Origin: Sulfitobacter litoralis
GTDB lineage: Bacteria; Pseudomonadota; Alphaproteobacteria; Rhodobacterales; Rhodobacteraceae
DNA length: 64,000 bases
Reading direction: 5' to 3'
Assembly (NCBI RefSeq): GCF_900103185.1
Contig: NZ_FNJD01000006.1
Span: forward strand, 114,891-178,890
Numbering within the stretch: position 1 is the stretch's first letter; each line of letters opens with the position of its first letter. A model generated the notes under the pieces. That model was given only the letters and a program-made list of their open reading frames with translations, had not been told where the DNA came from and searched no databases. Below are positions 8,291-16,969 of the stretch, in pieces. A program made the translations under genes and the position numbers.

Positions 8291-10123
8291 TTAGTATCCG
8301 CTATCGGTGATCAGCACCTGATGGCCCGCGGATACGGTTTTGTAAACAGAGGGTTCCGCGACATAGCTTGTCGGATGGATCGGCGACGGGATCGGTTTAA
8401 AATTCAGTTCGCTTTCCTTTTTCCGGCGACGCGGATCAGCGATGGGAACGGCCTTCATCAAGGCTTGGGTATAAGGGTGCTGCGGATTTTCGAACACCTG
8501 CGCCCGGGGGCCCATCTCGACGATCCGTCCCAGATACATGACGCCGACATAGTGGCTGACCCGTTCAACCACCGCCATATCGTGGCTAATGAAAAGGAAG
8601 GACAGTCCCAATTCCTGCTGCAGCTCAAGCATCAAATTGACCACCTGCGCCTGCACCGACACATCCAACGCCGACACGGCCTCGTCCGCCACAATCAGTT
8701 TGGGGTTCAGGGCCAAAGCACGTGCGATCGCGACCCGCTGGCGTTGCCCGCCCGACAATTCATGGGGGAAACGCCGCATAAAGCTGCGCGGTAGTTCCAC
8801 GCGGTCAAACAGCATCTCGATGCGTTTGGTCAACTCGGCCCCCTTGAGCGTGCCATAGTTATGGATTGGTTCGGCCACTTGATCCGACAGCTGCATTTGC
8901 GGATTGAGCGAGGCAAACGGGTCCTGAAAGATCATCTGCATGTCCAGCCGCGCCTTGTGCAGGCCACGCGAATCCAGTGCCATGATGTCTTTGCCGTCAA
9001 GGTTGACCTCCCCCGACTGGGGTTCGACCAGCCGCAGAATAGACCGCCCTGCCGTAGATTTACCGCAGCCGGATTCGCCCACAAGGCTAAGCGTCTGGCC
9101 CTTGTTGATGGTGAACGACAGGTCTTCGACCGCGTGGACATTGGCAACCGTGCGGCGCAGAAAGCCGCCCTGCACCGGAAAGCGCGTGGTCAGGTTATTG
9201 ACGGTCAGCAGCGTTTCCTCGGTCCCTTTAATGGGCACGATTTCCTTGTCTTGCGTGCCGAGCAGCTTCATCGGTTCGGGGTAGGCCTTGCCGCGCATCT
9301 CGCCCAGCTTCGGCACAGCGGCCAGCAGCGCTTTGGTATAGGGGTGCTGCGGGTTCTCGAAGATTTCCTCGACCGAGCCCTCTTCGACCTTGTTGCCGCG
9401 GAACATGACGACGACGCGGTCAGCCATCTGGGCCACAACCGCCATATCATGGGTGATGAACATCACCGCGGTGCCGGTCTCGCGTTTCAGCCGGTCTATC
9501 AGCGCAAGGATTTCCGCTTGAATGGTTACATCAAGTGCGGTCGTGGGTTCATCCGCGATCAGCAATCGTGGCGAACAGGCAAGCGCCATGGCGATCACAA
9601 CCCGCTGGCGCATCCCGCCTGACAGCTCATGCGGGTATTGCTTCATCCGGCGAGCGGGTTCGGGAATGCGTACTTGGGTCAACAGCTCGAGCGCACGCGC
9701 CTCGGCTTGCGACTTGGACATGTTTTTGTGCAGGCGCAGCCCTTCGGTCAGCTGGCGGCCCACGGTAAAGACCGGGTTCAGCGCGGTCATCGGTTCCTGA
9801 AAGATCATACCGATCTCGTTGCCGCGAATTTCGCGCATCACATCCTGATCTGTGCGCGCCAAATCGACAGCGGGATCGTTCTGTCGCTCAAATAATAGGC
9901 GTCCGCCCGCAATTTTTCCGCCCCCGAACTCGACCAGACGCATCAGCGACAGCGAGGACACCGATTTACCCGAGCCGGATTCGCCCACGACGCAGACAGT
10001 TTCACCCGCATTGATGTCAAAGCTGACGTTCTCCACCCCCAAGACGGGTCCGTCCTGGGTTTGGAATTCCACCCTAAGTTCTTGAATTTGCGCGATTGGT
10101 GTCGGCTTTGCCTCGTCTAGCAT
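8291..10123 (-). CDS. ABC transporter ATPase, two fused nucleotide-binding domains (DppD-DppF / GsiA type)
   Basis: A 610-residue cytoplasmic ATPase with two complete ABC domains in one chain. Domain 1 has Walker A GESGSGKS and signature LSGGMRQR; domain 2 has GESGCGKST and LSGGQRQR. Each is followed by the oligopeptide-transporter C-terminal segment ENPQHPYT(K/Q)AL. It powers the permeases encoded divergently at 12294-14352. I chose the ATG at 10123 because a GGAAAA ribosome site precedes it; the longer frame begins with TTG at 10153. It is the first gene of the leftward catabolic operon. Splitting the ATPase from the rest of the transporter makes the intergenic region a shared control point. 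Confidence 0.93.
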   Translation of the reverse strand: MLDEAKPTPIAQIQELRVEFQTQDGPVLGVENVSFDINAGETVCVVGESGSGKSVSSLSLMRLVEFGGGKIAGGRLLFERQNDPAVDLARTDQDVMREIRGNEIGMIFQEPMTALNPVFTVGRQLTEGLRLHKNMSKSQAEARALELLTQVRIPEPARRMKQYPHELSGGMRQRVVIAMALACSPRLLIADEPTTALDVTIQAEILALIDRLKRETGTAVMFITHDMAVVAQMADRVVVMFRGNKVEEGSVEEIFENPQHPYTKALLAAVPKLGEMRGKAYPEPMKLLGTQDKEIVPIKGTEETLLTVNNLTTRFPVQGGFLRRTVANVHAVEDLSFTINKGQTLSLVGESGCGKSTAGRSILRLVEPQSGEVNLDGKDIMALDSRGLHKARLDMQMIFQDPFASLNPQMQLSDQVAEPIHNYGTLKGAELTKRIEMLFDRVELPRSFMRRFPHELSGGQRQRVAIARALALNPKLIVADEAVSALDVSVQAQVVNLMLELQQELGLSFLFISHDMAVVERVSHYVGVMYLGRIVEMGPRAQVFENPQHPYTQALMKAVPIADPRRRKKESELNFKPIPSPIHPTSYVAEPSVYKTVSAGHQVLITDSGY

Positions 10124-10432
10124 GGTATTTTCCAGCGCTTCTCGTTTAATCAATCAGACGACGCTAAGGCCAATCATCCATCGGTGTCAAATCCGTCAGC
10201 GCGACCGCTAACATCCACAGCTTTGGAGGCTTGCTTTTTTTTTCAAACCTGTTTCGATGCTTCAACGTATTTGGCGTGGCCGGAAAAACGGGCATTGTAG
10301 CGGGCAGTTTTGCCAGCCCCGATGCCCCACCTCCCCTGTGTCGATCCAGCGTGACGGTTTTGGCAGTGCCAGAAAGACGGACCATAAAAAAGGCACCAAA
10401 AAAAATCACCGGTGTTCAACAAGGAGTAAGCT
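10124..10432. promoter_or_regulatory. divergent control region between transporter ATPase and binding-protein genes
   Basis: This 309-base non-coding gap carries no convincing gene. It holds a nine-T run near 10236-10245. Upstream of the binding-protein gene is a candidate sigma-70 promoter with -35 TTGGCA (10360-10365), a 17-base spacer and -10 CATAAA (10383-10388), about 45 bases from the ATG. A strong ribosome site AAGGAG lies just before 10433. No regulator is encoded nearby. The promoter call is by eye only. Confidence 0.4.
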
Positions 10433-12154
10433 ATGAACATGAAAACCCTGTTACTGGGGGCTGCGGCTTCCGTAGCGATAGCCCCCGCCGCGTTTGGCGC
10501 CGCCCATGAGGGCGAGCGTGGACGTGACGGCGAGGTAAAAGTGATCTACTGGCAAGCGCCCTCGATCATGACCCCCTATCTGTCGGGCGGCACAAAAGAC
10601 CTCGAGGCCGCGAGCCTCGTGCTCGAACCACTGGGCCGCTATGACGAAACCGGCGCACTGGTGCCCTATCTGGCTGCCGAAATTCCCACCGTTGAGAACG
10701 GCGGTGTGTCCGAAGATCTGAAATCCGTAACGTGGAAGCTGCAAGAAGGCCTGCTTTGGTCCGATGGTACGCCGGTGACGTCGGCAGACCTGAAGTTCAC
10801 CGCTGAATACTGTATGCACCCCGAAGGCGGTTGCGCGCAGGCGTCAAAATTCGATGGTGTCGAAAGCATCGATATCGTGGATGATCTGACGGTGACCGTC
10901 CATTTTTCTGACGCCAAGCCAAACCCCTATGGCCCTTTCATGGGTGCGCAATCCCCGATTATTCAGGCCGCGCAGTTCAAGGATTGTCTGGGGGCTAAAG
11001 CTCCGGAATGTACCGAAGCCAACTTTAACCCCATTGGCACCGGCCCATTCCGCGTCACGGACTTCCGTCCCAATGACGTGATCCAGATGGAAGCCAACCC
11101 CAACTACCGCGATCCGAACAAACCTGCGTTTGCGACACTGACCCTCAAGGGTGGTGGTGATGCGAATGCGGCGGGCCGTGCCGTAATGGAAACTGGCGAA
11201 TACGACTATGCCTGGAACATGCAGCTGGCCCCCGACGTGCTAGCGAAGATGGCCGAAGGCGGTAAAGGTCAGGCGATCTCTGCATTCGGTACCTTGGTCG
11301 AACGGATCGAAATGAACATGACCGATCCGTCGCCAGAGCTGCCAGAAGGTGAACGTGCGACGCTTGCGCATCCGCACCCGATCCTGTCGGACTTCAAGGT
11401 CCGCAAGGCGCTTTCCATGGCGATCGACCGTCCTTTGCTGGTCGAAGTGGGCTACGGCCAAGCCGGCCGTGCAACCTGTAACCTTGTACCCGCCCCCGAG
11501 CTTTACGCATCCGACAACACTGAATGTCTGACGCAGGATCTTGAAGGTGCCAAAGCCTTGCTGGAAGAAGCCGGCTGGACCGACAGCGATGGCGATGGCA
11601 TCCGTGACAAAGACGGTGAGAAACTGGCCCTGCTGTACCAGACCTCGACCAACGCTGTGCGTCAGGATTTCCAGGCGCTGATCAAAGACTGGTGGAACCA
11701 GATCGGTGTCGAAGTCGAGCTGCGCAACCTTGATTCTTCGGTCTTCTTCGGTGGTGACCCAGGTTCGCCTGACACCTTCCAGAAGTTCTATGCCGACGTT
11801 GAAATGTACGCGAACAACTTTGACGGCACCGACCCGCAGGCCTACTTGTCTGCCTACCGTTGCGGCAACGAACCCAAGCCATCCAGCCAATGGCAGGGTG
11901 AAAACATCAACCGTTTCTGCAGCGAAGAATATGACGCGCTGCTGGACGAACTGTCGCGTACGGGCGAGTTGGACAAGCGTGGCGAGATCGCCAAGCAGCT
12001 GAACAACATCATCACGCGTGACACCATGACCATCGTTCCGCTGGTCGACCGTGGTCGGGTTTCCGCTGCGTCCGACACATTGGGCGGCGTGATCCTGAAC
12101 ACTTGGGATTCCGAACTTTGGAATGCCGCCGACTGGTACCGCGTGAAAGAATAA
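10433..12154 (+). CDS. ABC transporter substrate-binding protein, family 5 (peptide type)
   Basis: A periplasmic solute receptor of 573 residues (SBP_bac_5, the DppA/OppA class). The N-terminus MNMKTLLLGAAASVAIAPAA is a typical Sec signal peptide with a likely cleavage after an Ala near residue 23. Family marks include the early LEPLGRYDETG block and NPIGTGPFRV. Four or more cysteines in the mature part suggest disulphides. The AAGGAG ribosome site is well placed. A perfect hairpin follows the stop, before the permease genes, as is common where binding protein must be made in excess. The ligand is unknown; peptides or acylated amino acids are inferred from the adjacent hydrolases. Confidence 0.92.
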   Translation: MNMKTLLLGAAASVAIAPAAFGAAHEGERGRDGEVKVIYWQAPSIMTPYLSGGTKDLEAASLVLEPLGRYDETGALVPYLAAEIPTVENGGVSEDLKSVTWKLQEGLLWSDGTPVTSADLKFTAEYCMHPEGGCAQASKFDGVESIDIVDDLTVTVHFSDAKPNPYGPFMGAQSPIIQAAQFKDCLGAKAPECTEANFNPIGTGPFRVTDFRPNDVIQMEANPNYRDPNKPAFATLTLKGGGDANAAGRAVMETGEYDYAWNMQLAPDVLAKMAEGGKGQAISAFGTLVERIEMNMTDPSPELPEGERATLAHPHPILSDFKVRKALSMAIDRPLLVEVGYGQAGRATCNLVPAPELYASDNTECLTQDLEGAKALLEEAGWTDSDGDGIRDKDGEKLALLYQTSTNAVRQDFQALIKDWWNQIGVEVELRNLDSSVFFGGDPGSPDTFQKFYADVEMYANNFDGTDPQAYLSAYRCGNEPKPSSQWQGENINRFCSEEYDALLDELSRTGELDKRGEIAKQLNNIITRDTMTIVPLVDRGRVSAASDTLGGVILNTWDSELWNAADWYRVKE

Positions 12155-12169
12155 TCACGCCCCAGGTCA

Positions 12170-12196
12170 GAGGAGCACGCGCCCTGCGTGCTCCTC
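12170..12196 (+). terminator. perfect stem-loop after the binding-protein gene (attenuator or RNA-stabilising hairpin)
   Basis: GAGGAGCACGC (12170-12180), a five-base loop GCCCT, and GCGTGCTCCTC (12186-12196) make an 11-bp perfect stem. No T-run follows, so it probably works as a partial terminator or 3'-end protector giving more binding-protein mRNA than permease mRNA. Confidence 0.65.
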
Positions 12197-12293
12197 GTGA
12201 CTTGATGCCTTTATGAATGTGTGCGAAATCGCGCCTCCCTCCGATTTTGACACGCTTTCCCTCCTCCTAGACCGACTTGCAAAGGCGCTGTGC

Positions 12294-13361
12294 ATGCTGA
12301 CCTTCACCATTCGTCGACTACTTTTGTCGATACCAACGCTTTTGTTTATCAGCCTGGTAATCTTCCTGCTGTTGCAACTGGCCCCCGGCGATCCGATGGC
12401 CCAGGTGCCGCTGACAGTCCCACCAGAGGTAAAACAGAAAATGCGCGAGGCGCTTGGCCTCGGGCAGCCGATCTATGTGCAATACTATAAATGGCTGATC
12501 CAGTTTTTCTGGGTTGAACCGCAGGTCTTCATCGACTGGGCCACCCGCGACAGCTTCCTGCTGGGCTGGCTGCCGGACACCAGCCTGTCGACCTTCATTG
12601 ACCCCGACACCGGCGCTGTGCGCCCCGTACAGCGTGCGATCAGCTGGCAAACCCGCAGCCCGATCATGGATATCGTGATCCAGCGGATGCCGCAGACGCT
12701 TTGGGTGGTTGGGCTTAGCTATATCGTGGGCATCCTGATCGCGATCCCGATTGGCATCTATTCGGCCTACCGCCACTATTCGCTGTTCGATCAGGCGGGC
12801 ACCTTTGTCACCATGATCGGCTTTTCGATCCCCCCCTTCTTCACCGGCCCGCTGCTGATCGTGATTTTCTCGGTCTCGCTGGGGTGGTTGCCGTCGATCT
12901 ATGACACGACCCATGTCGTGACCGACTGGGAGAGTTTCAAAATCCAGTTCATGCAGATGGTCATGCCCGTGATGGTGCTGGCGCTGCAAACCACCGCGCA
13001 GATCAGCCGCTATATGCGCGGCGCGATGCTGGACAACCTGAACCAGGACTATGTGCGCACCGCCCGCGCCAAGGGGCTGCGCGAAAAATCGGTCGTTCTG
13101 GTCCATGTGCTGCGCAACTCGATGATCCCTGTGGTCACGGTGATTGCCCTTGGCATGCCCGCGATCTTTGGCGGCGCTATCATTACCGAGAATGTGTTCA
13201 AGGTGAATGGTATCGGGCAGCTGCTGCTGACCGCGCTTTTTGCCAACGACCTGCCGATGGTGATGACGCTGACCTTTATCTTCGCCATCCTCATCGTTCT
13301 GTTCAACCTGATTGCCGATGTTCTATACGGCCTGCTTGACCCAAGGATCCGCTATGACTGA
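12294..13361 (+). CDS. ABC transporter permease, DppB type
   Basis: An inner-membrane subunit of 355 residues with the binding-protein-dependent transport domain. The first helix lies at about residues 8-30, followed by a long periplasmic insert (about residues 60-130), then five further helices. The EAA-like coupling loop around YVRTARAKGLREKSV contacts the ATPase. I chose the ATG at 12294 because the longer frame adds an unrelated polar leader before the conserved MLTFTIRRLL start. The gene overlaps the next permease by 8 bases, so the two are coupled. The periplasmic insert is longer than in E. coli DppB (339 residues). Confidence 0.93.
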   Translation: MLTFTIRRLLLSIPTLLFISLVIFLLLQLAPGDPMAQVPLTVPPEVKQKMREALGLGQPIYVQYYKWLIQFFWVEPQVFIDWATRDSFLLGWLPDTSLSTFIDPDTGAVRPVQRAISWQTRSPIMDIVIQRMPQTLWVVGLSYIVGILIAIPIGIYSAYRHYSLFDQAGTFVTMIGFSIPPFFTGPLLIVIFSVSLGWLPSIYDTTHVVTDWESFKIQFMQMVMPVMVLALQTTAQISRYMRGAMLDNLNQDYVRTARAKGLREKSVVLVHVLRNSMIPVVTVIALGMPAIFGGAIITENVFKVNGIGQLLLTALFANDLPMVMTLTFIFAILIVLFNLIADVLYGLLDPRIRYD

Positions 13362-14352
13362 GCAAGCCACCCCCGCAAGCCCGATCGAGGCCGACATCGA
13401 AGTCTATGGCGCGCTAGTCGATAAAGAGCCGCAAAAGCCGCCGCGCAGCCAGTGGATCGACGTCTGGCAGCAGTTTCGCAAACACAAGGGTGCTGTCTTT
13501 GGCGGAGGCTTCTTGCTGTTCATCACGCTCGCCGTGCTATTTGGCCCCTTCCTTTGGGACGTGGACCCCAAAGCGCTTGATATCCGCAACAAGAACTGGC
13601 GCCCGATCTATCAACTGCTGTTTGACAGCGAAGCAAAGGCCGGTTGGGCGCACCCCTTTGGGACAGATCAGTTGGGCCGTGATATCATGGCGCAGATGAT
13701 CGCCGGCGGGCGCGTGTCAATGGCCGTGGGTTGGCTCGCGATGGGACTGGCACTGGTGATCGGGTCGGCCATCGGCGTCATCTCGGGCTACTTCAAACGG
13801 CTCGATTTCTGGCTGATGCGGTTCACTGACCTGGTGTTGTCGCTGCCGATCCTGCCTTTGACGCTGCTGGCGGTGACCCTGTTCCGGCAACCGCTGAATG
13901 CGCGGTTCGGCCCCGAAGGCGGGATGTTCATCCTGATCGTCGGCATCATCGGGCTGACGTCGTGGATGCAGACCGCGCGGATCGTGCGCGGCGACATTTT
14001 GGCGCTGAAAGAGCGTGAATTCATCCTCGCCGCGCGGTCCATCGGGACGCGGTCGGGCAAGATCATCCGCAAGCACCTGCTGCCCAACGTCATCTCTCCG
14101 ATCATGGTCTCGGCCACGCTGGGACTGGCGACCGCGATCATCACCGAAAGCGCACTGAGCTTTCTTGGCGTCGGCTTCCCATCGGACTATCCGACATGGG
14201 GCAAGCTCTTGTCCGATGCCGTGTCACGGATGCAGGAATTCCCCGAGCGGGTGATCCTGCCGGGGGTCGCGATCTCGCTGACCGTGCTGAGCGTGAACTA
14301 CCTTGGCGACGGTCTGCGTGACGCGCTGGACCCGCGGTTGCGCGGACGGTGA
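13354..14352 (+). CDS. ABC transporter permease, DppC type
   Basis: The second transmembrane subunit, 332 residues. A cytoplasmic N-terminal stretch of about 45 residues is followed by a first helix, a periplasmic segment with HPFGTDQLGRD (the OppC signature), and the transport domain, whose coupling motif lies around FILAARSIGTRSGKI. The ATG at 13354 overlaps the end of the first permease, and no better start exists upstream. It is the last gene of the rightward half of the transporter and is followed by a GC-rich hairpin near 14413. Confidence 0.94.
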   Translation: MTEQATPASPIEADIEVYGALVDKEPQKPPRSQWIDVWQQFRKHKGAVFGGGFLLFITLAVLFGPFLWDVDPKALDIRNKNWRPIYQLLFDSEAKAGWAHPFGTDQLGRDIMAQMIAGGRVSMAVGWLAMGLALVIGSAIGVISGYFKRLDFWLMRFTDLVLSLPILPLTLLAVTLFRQPLNARFGPEGGMFILIVGIIGLTSWMQTARIVRGDILALKEREFILAARSIGTRSGKIIRKHLLPNVISPIMVSATLGLATAIITESALSFLGVGFPSDYPTWGKLLSDAVSRMQEFPERVILPGVAISLTVLSVNYLGDGLRDALDPRLRGR

Positions 14353-14412
14353 TCCTCTGCCGGTCATAGCGCTTGGGGCTACGGCCAGGATTGAGTATTT
14401 ATAAAAAGGGTG

Positions 14413-14434
14413 AAGGGAGGCTGCGGCCTCCCTT
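14413..14434 (+). terminator. hairpin downstream of the permease operon
   Basis: AAGGGAGGC-TGCG-GCCTCCCTT is a perfect 9-bp stem with a four-base loop, starting 61 bases after the dppC-type stop. There is no long T-run. The same design recurs at 40951-40972 (19 of 22 bases alike), suggesting a shared terminator-like repeat. Confidence 0.55.
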
Positions 14435-14515
14435 GGTCGTTGAGGCGCAAAAGACTTGAACTCGGGCGGTTTCCGCGTCAGTGAACTGGCGTGCTGTCGT
14501 CAGGGGAACGCAAAG

Positions 14516-15550
14516 ATGTTTGAGCAATTCGGTTTTGAAAACACCACGCCACAGCAGGCGGCTGTCTGGTTCGCACTGGCCTTGGGCGTGATCTTTGGCG
14601 TTCTGGGGCAGATCACCAAGTTCTGTTTTCGCCGGTCGCTGATCGGCGAAGACCGGCGCGAGGCTAAAGGGGTCTGGCTGACGGCACTGGCCTTTGCTGT
14701 CTTGGGCACGCAAGCCGCTGTGGCGCTGGGCTGGATCAGCTTTGCCGATCATCGTTTTCTGGTGCCTGACCTCCCCTATCTGGCGATTGGGTTTGGCGGG
14801 CTGCTGTTTGGTGCGGGCATGGTGCTGACACGGGGCTGTATTTCGCGGCTGACCATTCTGGCGGGGTCTGGCAATTTACGGGCGGCCATGGTCGTTGTGG
14901 TGTTCGCAGTCGTGGCCCATGCGACATTGAAAGGTGTGTTGGCCCCGATGCGCGTGGCGCTTGGCAGCGTCACACTTGGGCTTGGTGAGTATATCAGCCT
15001 CGCCGCTCTGCCCGGTGGCGTGGCCCTTTGGGGTGGCTTGATCGTCGTAGCCGCATTGGCCGTGGCGCTGCGGTCGGGGAACCGTCCGGCCCATCTGATG
15101 ATGGCAGCGCTGATTGGCTTGTTGGTCCCGTTGGCGTGGATCGGTACCGGCTTTATTCTGTTCGATGAATTCGATCCCATCGCGATGGAGAGCCTGTCGT
15201 TCACGTCGCCCTCTGCCGATACGTTGTTCTGGCTGGTGGCAAGCAGTTCAATCCCCGCAGGCTTTGGCGTCGGGTTGCTGGGCGGCGTATTTCTAGGAGC
15301 CTGTGCGGCCAGTCTGCTGTTTGGCGGCTTTGGCTGGCAGAGTTTCGAGACCCCCACCCAGACCGGCCGCTATCTGGCCGGTGCCGCGCTGATGGGTGTC
15401 GGCGGTGTGCTTGCAGGGGGCTGTACGCTGGGTGCCGGACTATCCGGCGTGCCTACGCTGTCGCTGGCTGCCATATTGGCGATCGTGATGATCGGCATCG
15501 GCGTGTTGGCCATGCATGCCCTATTGCGCGCAACCCCTGCAGGCAGCTGA
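14516..15550 (+). CDS. YeeE/YedE family membrane protein (sulfur-compound transport type)
   Basis: A polytopic inner-membrane protein of 344 residues with about nine to ten hydrophobic segments. Two internally similar halves each contain a Cys-bearing glycine-rich turn: GAGMVLTRGCISRL in the first and GGVLAGGCTLGAGLSG in the second. Family members (TsuA/YeeE) use such conserved cysteines to pass thiosulfate across the membrane. The ATG at 14516 follows an AGGGGAA ribosome site; the longer frame begins with TTG. It converges with the DUF3422 gene with only 2 bases between stops. The persulfide-dioxygenase-like gene nearby supports a sulfur role. Confidence 0.88.
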   Translation: MFEQFGFENTTPQQAAVWFALALGVIFGVLGQITKFCFRRSLIGEDRREAKGVWLTALAFAVLGTQAAVALGWISFADHRFLVPDLPYLAIGFGGLLFGAGMVLTRGCISRLTILAGSGNLRAAMVVVVFAVVAHATLKGVLAPMRVALGSVTLGLGEYISLAALPGGVALWGGLIVVAALAVALRSGNRPAHLMMAALIGLLVPLAWIGTGFILFDEFDPIAMESLSFTSPSADTLFWLVASSSIPAGFGVGLLGGVFLGACAASLLFGGFGWQSFETPTQTGRYLAGAALMGVGGVLAGGCTLGAGLSGVPTLSLAAILAIVMIGIGVLAMHALLRATPAGS

Positions 15551-15552
15551 CG

Positions 15553-16836
15553 CTATTTGATCTTGTGGCGCAAACGGCGCAGAAGACCCCAAACGAGGAT
15601 CACCACGACAGGCACGGCAAGGGCCGTCAGCGTGCCCTTGCTGATCCCGCTGCGTTCGGCCAACGGGTAGAGCATATAGCCCACCAGTGACACCGCATAG
15701 TAGCTGATGGCGACGACCGAGAGCCCTTCGACCGTGTGCTGTAGACGCAACTGCAGGTCCGAGCGTTTATCCATGCTGGCCAGTATCGCCTGGTTCTGCG
15801 CCGACCTTTCCACATCCACCCGTGTGCGCAGCAGTTCAGCGGCGCGGCTGGCACGGGCGGACATCTTGTTCAGGCGTGTTTCGGACGATTTCACCGTGCG
15901 CATCGCAGGCTCGTAGCGGCGCATCATGAATTCATCAAAACCCTGTCGCGCCATAAAGCGGGTTTCGCGCAGCGCTCCGATCCGCTGTGATACGATGGCC
16001 TGATAGGCCTCTGTTGCGCCTAGACGGTAAGACGCATCGGCCGACAGCGCCTCTAGCCCGACCGAGATATCCAGCAAGCGGTGCAACGTGTCTTCGGCCA
16101 TAGCAGATGTGCCTGCCATGCCCGCCATCAGGTCAATCAGCTCTGCGTCGAGCCGGTCAAGTTGGGCGGCGAACTCGCGCACCTTTGCGAAGCCGAGCAT
16201 CGACATGGATTTATAGGTCTCGATCTCGCACAACCTTTGCACGATGCGCCCCAGACGGCGGCTGCCGGTGCCTTCCGATGCGAAGACCGCCATGCGCATG
16301 TGGCCCGCCGGATCGATGCGGAAATCACTGGCGATGACTGCGGCATCTTCCAGCACAGACGCCACTGCCAAGCTTTCCGGGACGAACCAATCTTGCAGCG
16401 CCTCCGCGATCTGCGCGTCCTCGGCAGGACGCGGCACCAGCCGCAGCAGGATCGACGTAATGCGTTCTGCCTTCAGATCGGCGCGCCAATTTTCGGGAAA
16501 GACATCAAACTCTGCCGGATCAAAAGGGCGTTGACCGATCTGATCAAGAAACACGGTATAGGTCACGAATTCGGTATGCTGTTCCCATTTCAGGGTATAT
16601 TTGCCCATCGGCCCGAAATAATGGGTCGCGTCCTCCGCCGGGAGGGGCGCACCGTAGTGGGTCAGCAAGGCACGTAACTGCTGCAGATCAACCGACCGGT
16701 CGCGCGTTACGGCGTCCCCTATCGGGCGCACCGCAAGATAGGCCGCCATATGGGGTGTTATAAGCGAGGGAAACGGGCGTGCGTGAAGCTCGCTATTCAG
16801 GGTATAGCGCAGGGGGTGATCGTCGAGAGCAGGCAC
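15553..16836 (-). CDS. DUF3422 family membrane-anchored protein
   Basis: A protein of 427 residues with no established function. The N-terminal half is soluble, starting with the conserved HPLRYTLNSELHARPFP block. The middle is rich in Arg, Ala and Glu and probably forms long helices (about residues 190-370, including the MSARASRAAELLRTRVDVE stretch). The C-terminus has two hydrophobic helices (about residues 377-395 and 400-420) ending in a basic tail, so the bulk is likely cytoplasmic and anchored at the C-terminus. Family members are common in alpha- and betaproteobacteria. It is transcribed alone, converging with the YeeE-type gene. Confidence 0.85.
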   Translation of the reverse strand: MPALDDHPLRYTLNSELHARPFPSLITPHMAAYLAVRPIGDAVTRDRSVDLQQLRALLTHYGAPLPAEDATHYFGPMGKYTLKWEQHTEFVTYTVFLDQIGQRPFDPAEFDVFPENWRADLKAERITSILLRLVPRPAEDAQIAEALQDWFVPESLAVASVLEDAAVIASDFRIDPAGHMRMAVFASEGTGSRRLGRIVQRLCEIETYKSMSMLGFAKVREFAAQLDRLDAELIDLMAGMAGTSAMAEDTLHRLLDISVGLEALSADASYRLGATEAYQAIVSQRIGALRETRFMARQGFDEFMMRRYEPAMRTVKSSETRLNKMSARASRAAELLRTRVDVERSAQNQAILASMDKRSDLQLRLQHTVEGLSVVAISYYAVSLVGYMLYPLAERSGISKGTLTALAVPVVVILVWGLLRRLRHKIK

Positions 16837-16969
16837 GATGAGGGCTTTCTGCAGGGGTATGATCGGGGCAACCTAGCGCGGTTACCACCGTTCGCCTAGG
16901 GATATTTGACATAGCTTTCATGGGCTTATCCGTATACCGCAGGATACCGCCCGCAGTAGCATCGCTTTT

